This document shows positions 5,232 through 7,502 of a stretch of DNA of 7,502 bases, in pieces. Source of the stretch: Holophagae bacterium. Lineage in GTDB: Bacteria > Acidobacteriota > Thermoanaerobaculia > Thermoanaerobaculales > Sulfomarinibacteraceae. Every line of letters starts with the position of its first letter. Position 1 is the stretch's first letter. A program made the position numbers and the translations under genes. The notes under the pieces were generated by a model. The model had not been told where the DNA came from. It worked only from the letters and a program-made list of their open reading frames with translations, and made no database searches. The DNA lies in the NCBI GenBank assembly GCA_030609785.1, contig JAUWTC010000113.1, forward strand, positions 1 to 7,502, written 5' to 3'.

Positions 5232-5789
5232 ATGGCCAAGGCCAGGTTCCGAAAGACGATCATCGCCGTTCACCGGGACGTCGGTTATTTCTTTGCCGGC
5301 CTGACGGTGCTTTACGCGATTTCCGGCGTGGCTGTCAACCACGTCGAGGACTGGAATCCCAACTACACCGTGACACACACCGAGAGGTCGGTCGGGAATC
5401 TCTCTGCCGTTGAGGACAGTTTGTTGGGGGCTGAGGTCCTCCGTCGAATGGGGATCGAAGAGACGCCCAAGGCAGCGGTCCGCATGTCTGAAAAGGAGTT
5501 TCGGGTCTTCTTGGAAGATCGAACGTTACACGTAGCCATGCCATCCGGGCACGTCGTCGATGAGCTGGTCTCCAGGCGGTCGGGCTTCTTCCATGTCAAC
5601 TACCTCCACCTCAACCACGCCAAGGGGCTGTGGACCTGGTTTGCCGATATCTACGCCATCGGTCTTCTCGCCCTCGCCCTGACCGGGATCTTCATCATCA
5701 CCGGCAAAAAGGGCCTCGGGGGCAGGGGACGTTGGCTGCTGATCGCCGGAACGGCCATCCCGCTGGTCTTTTTGTTGCTCAAGACCTGA
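5232..5789 (+). CDS. PepSY-associated TM-helix-like inner membrane protein
   Basis: This 185-residue protein resembles the short PepSY_TM-like families. The N-terminal motif is HRDVGYFFAGLTVLYAISGVAVNHVEDWNPNY, containing the first membrane span (about 17-36) flanked by H14 and H37. A soluble loop of about 80 residues follows. A second motif, HVNYLHLNHAKGLWTWFADIYAIGLLALALTGIFIITG, carries H121, H126 and H129 and the second span (about 134-157). A third span lies at 167-183, just before the C-terminus. Paired histidines beside spans are typical of heme-binding or ferric-reductase-like membrane proteins, so electron transfer or metal handling is a fair guess; the family function is not settled. 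The start is ATG 5232, with GGAGG 4 nt upstream; the TTG just before it is less likely. The upstream neighbour is the DUF4920 gene on the same strand. A dispersed repeat begins about 30 nt after the stop. Confidence 0.87.
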   Translation: MAKARFRKTIIAVHRDVGYFFAGLTVLYAISGVAVNHVEDWNPNYTVTHTERSVGNLSAVEDSLLGAEVLRRMGIEETPKAAVRMSEKEFRVFLEDRTLHVAMPSGHVVDELVSRRSGFFHVNYLHLNHAKGLWTWFADIYAIGLLALALTGIFIITGKKGLGGRGRWLLIAGTAIPLVFLLLKT

Positions 5790-5820
5790 GGTGTTCCCGA
5801 AAACCCAAAGACACAAACAT

Positions 5821-5860
5821 AACTGAACCGCCAAGACGCAAAGAGCGCAAAGAGAAGAGG
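5821..5860. repeat. Dispersed 9-nt-unit tandem repeat, copy 2
   Basis: The sequence begins AACTGAACCGCCAAGA, 15 of 16 bases identical to 3181-3196, and continues with units such as cgcaaaga and gcgcaaaga, ending gaagagg as copy 1 does. The palindromic right half seen with copy 1 is absent here. It lies in the 218-nt gap between the PepSY-TM gene and the kinase, about 32 nt after the former's stop codon. Both copies stand in the same orientation, downstream of a plus-strand gene. Confidence 0.75.
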
Positions 5861-5917
5861 AAGTTATGAATCTGGGGCCTCGCGGTGCTGCGCCCCCCTC
5901 GACCTATTGGGCAGGGG

Positions 5918-5933
5918 CACCAGAATTCTGGTG
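5918..5933. promoter_or_regulatory. Perfect 16-bp palindrome upstream of the kinase gene, possible operator
   Basis: CACCAGAATTCTGGTG reads the same on both strands with no mismatch or spacer. It lies 74 nt before the kinase start in the non-coding gap 5790-6007. A symmetric 16-mer is the right size for a dimeric DNA-binding protein. Fully self-complementary DNA could also form a stem in RNA, but with no loop spacing that is less likely. No -35/-10 pair could be placed with confidence near it. The binding protein is unknown. Confidence 0.4.
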
Positions 5934-6007
5934 TTCTGCTTCCTAGCCTCCCAGCGTTTTTGGCCTTTCCTCTTGCCTTGAATCGACGAAAATGGCATCG
6001 TATCCCC

Positions 6008-7096
6008 ATGTTGAACGAACCACAGACGCTGAACTCTGACGAGCGGGAAGAACTGGAGTCTCTCCGGGAACGGGTGGCCGAATTCGAAGACATCATTCGG
6101 TGTCTTCCGATCGGCCTCATTTTCATCAATGCCGACGACAACGTTACCCTGGCCAACCCGATCGGGGCCGAGATCCGGTGTGTCGGGGACCGTCTCGGTG
6201 GCTCCGTCGAGGACTGCCATCCCGTCGGGACCCATACGACGTTGGGAAAAGTGATGGATCGTTTCCGGACCCAGCCGCAGATGCAGGAACACCCAATCGT
6301 TCTGGAGCGAATGCACCGCTACGAGGTGACCTACTCGCGTGTAGCCAGGCCCGATGGCGAGTATCGGGGAGTCCTGTGGCTGTCTCACGATATCAGCCGT
6401 CGAAAGAAGCTCGAGCGAGAACTGATGCATGCCGAACGTCTCGCAGGCCTGGGCCGCATGGCGGCCAAGGTTGCTCACGACATCAAGAACCCTCTCAACG
6501 CGATCCAGGGGGCTGCGCATTTTCTGCAGCAAGATGATGGCGAATCAGAGCACTCTGAGGAATTGACGACGATGATCAAGGATCAGGTGAGTCGGATCGC
6601 CGCCCTGGTCACCCACCTCAACGCGTTGACTCGGCCGTTCGAACTGACGATGGAGCCGGTCGATCTCGAAAAGGCGATTCGGGACCAGCTGAGTGCCTGT
6701 TCGGTCTCCCACCCGGACATCCGATGGTCTCTCGATACCGATGCCGACATCGAGGGGCAGATCCAGGTCGACCGGACATTGCTGGAACGATTGGTGTGGA
6801 ACGCGGCTGAGAATGCCTGTCTTTCGATGGACGGCGACGGAAGGCTCGAAATCCGAATTCGCCGGCGACACGAGGAGGATGCCGGCTGGGTCGATATCGA
6901 GTTTGAGGATTCAGGGCCGGGGTTCCCGGCCGAGGTGTTGCAGAATCTCTTCGAGCCCTTCCTGACGACCCGTGAGAACGGAACCGGCCTCGGCCTGACG
7001 ATCATGCGGGAGATCTGCCTGCTGCATGGTGGCGATTTGACGATCGAGAACACTGATTCAGGGGCACTGGTAACGGCCCGGTTGAGCGCTCGATGA
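6008..7096 (+). CDS. PAS-domain sensor histidine kinase, NtrB-like, no membrane span
   Basis: This 362-residue kinase has no signal peptide or membrane helix, so it probably works in the cytoplasm. A short acidic coiled segment (11-30) leads to a PAS domain (about 24-132: EFEDIIRCLPIGLIFINADDNVTLANPIGAEI...GVLWLSHDISRRKKLE). The dimerisation domain carries the phosphorylated H157 in LAGLGRMAAKVAHDIKNPLNAIQ. The ATPase domain has the N box (WNAAENACLSM, N265 and N269), the G1 box DSGPGFP (301-307), the F box LFEPFLTT and the G2 box GTGLGL (325-330). It autophosphorylates and should pass phosphate to the regulator encoded directly after it, whose ATG overlaps this stop (ATGA). Start ATG 6008 is the first codon that gives family-like sequence; no strong ribosome site is seen, and the open frame back to 5885 covers repeat-like non-coding DNA. 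The signal sensed by the PAS domain is unknown. Confidence 0.93.
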   Translation: MLNEPQTLNSDEREELESLRERVAEFEDIIRCLPIGLIFINADDNVTLANPIGAEIRCVGDRLGGSVEDCHPVGTHTTLGKVMDRFRTQPQMQEHPIVLERMHRYEVTYSRVARPDGEYRGVLWLSHDISRRKKLERELMHAERLAGLGRMAAKVAHDIKNPLNAIQGAAHFLQQDDGESEHSEELTTMIKDQVSRIAALVTHLNALTRPFELTMEPVDLEKAIRDQLSACSVSHPDIRWSLDTDADIEGQIQVDRTLLERLVWNAAENACLSMDGDGRLEIRIRRRHEEDAGWVDIEFEDSGPGFPAEVLQNLFEPFLTTRENGTGLGLTIMREICLLHGGDLTIENTDSGALVTARLSAR

Positions 7097-7502
7097 ACGT
7101 GAGGGTTCTCATTGTCGAGGATGAGACTGCCGCGGCGAGGGTGATCGGCCTCAACCTCGAGCGTGAGGGGTTCACGATTCGATCGGTGGGGACTGCCGCC
7201 GAGGGTCTGCGGTTGATGCCCGACTTTCATCCCGACGTCATCCTGACGGACTACCGGATGCCGGGGATGAACGGGCTGGAATTGATGATCGAGAGTCGGC
7301 GGGAGTGGCCCCTGATTCCGGTGATTCTGATGACGGGGCAAGGTGACGAGCGCCTGGCCGTTCAATGCATGAACGAAGGCGCCTTCACCTATCTCACCAA
7401 GCCTCTTGATTACAACGAATTGGCCCTGATGTGCCGTCGGGCGGCAGAGATGCACCAGCTGCGCTGTCGTCTCGACCTTGCCGACAGCCTGGAGTTGGGG
7501 CA
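7093..7502 (+). CDS. Response regulator, receiver domain (3' end off window; possibly NtrC-type)
   Basis: Residues 1 to about 122 form a complete receiver domain: the acidic pair E9/D10 in VLIVEDE, phosphoacceptor D53 in DVILTDYRMPGMNG, T81 in LMTGQGD and K103 in YLTKPLD. The visible sequence continues into a helical linker (LALMCRRAAEMHQLRCRLDLADSL) before the window ends at residue 136. That linker resembles the start of sigma-54-activator (NtrC-class) regulators, where a AAA+ domain follows, but the effector domain is not in view, so this is inference. The ATG overlaps the kinase stop by four bases, which points to coupled translation and to the kinase as cognate partner. Confidence 0.92.
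   Translation, partial: MNVRVLIVEDETAAARVIGLNLEREGFTIRSVGTAAEGLRLMPDFHPDVILTDYRMPGMNGLELMIESRREWPLIPVILMTGQGDERLAVQCMNEGAFTYLTKPLDYNELALMCRRAAEMHQLRCRLDLADSLELG

Noticed and set aside
5885..6007. N-terminal extension of the histidine kinase
   Set aside because: The translation covers the palindrome and non-coding DNA and shows no family-like sequence before ATG 6008.

Overview
The window is GC-rich bacterial DNA, densely coded on both strands, with nine protein-coding genes (two of them cut by the window ends) and short intergenic gaps. No rRNA, tRNA, insertion sequence, phage gene or CRISPR array was found. The style suggests an environmental bacterium of the Acidobacteriota or a similar lineage: an ECF sigma factor with a zinc-finger anti-sigma factor, a secreted protein ending in a 'DGFES...RW' tail, and degenerate short tandem repeats in the gaps. 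That placement is inference from style, not from a marker gene.

Left part, minus strand (1-2806). A three-gene operon reads leftwards: ECF-type sigma factor (2806-2210), an anti-sigma factor with two zinc fingers (2210-1467), and a proline-rich multi-pass membrane protein (1470-838). The stop/start overlaps are TGATG and ATGA, so translation is probably coupled. Downstream on the same strand is a secreted protein (766 to beyond position 1) with a signal peptide and possibly a cohesin-like beta domain.

Middle (2807-4525). A small stand-alone Nfu-type Fe-S scaffold (plus) converges on a Fur/PerR-family regulator (minus). A strong hairpin built into a dispersed repeat lies between them. The regulator is divergent from a RadC-family JAMM protein (plus), which most likely starts at a TTG codon.

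Right part (4526-7502), all plus strand. A secreted DUF4920-type OB-fold protein and a PepSY-TM-like inner-membrane protein form a probable envelope pair. They are followed by a PAS-containing, apparently soluble NtrB-like histidine kinase whose stop codon overlaps (ATGA) the start of a response regulator that runs off the window.

No clearly new multi-gene system is visible. The least ordinary signal lies between the genes. Every gap from 3.16 to 5.9 kb carries a different degenerate tandem repeat, with unit lengths of about 9, 6, 7, 7 and 8-9 nt, and one of these elements occurs twice. The tandem duplication of the zinc finger in the anti-sigma factor and the mixed Fur/PerR metal-site residues are the most interesting protein-level details.
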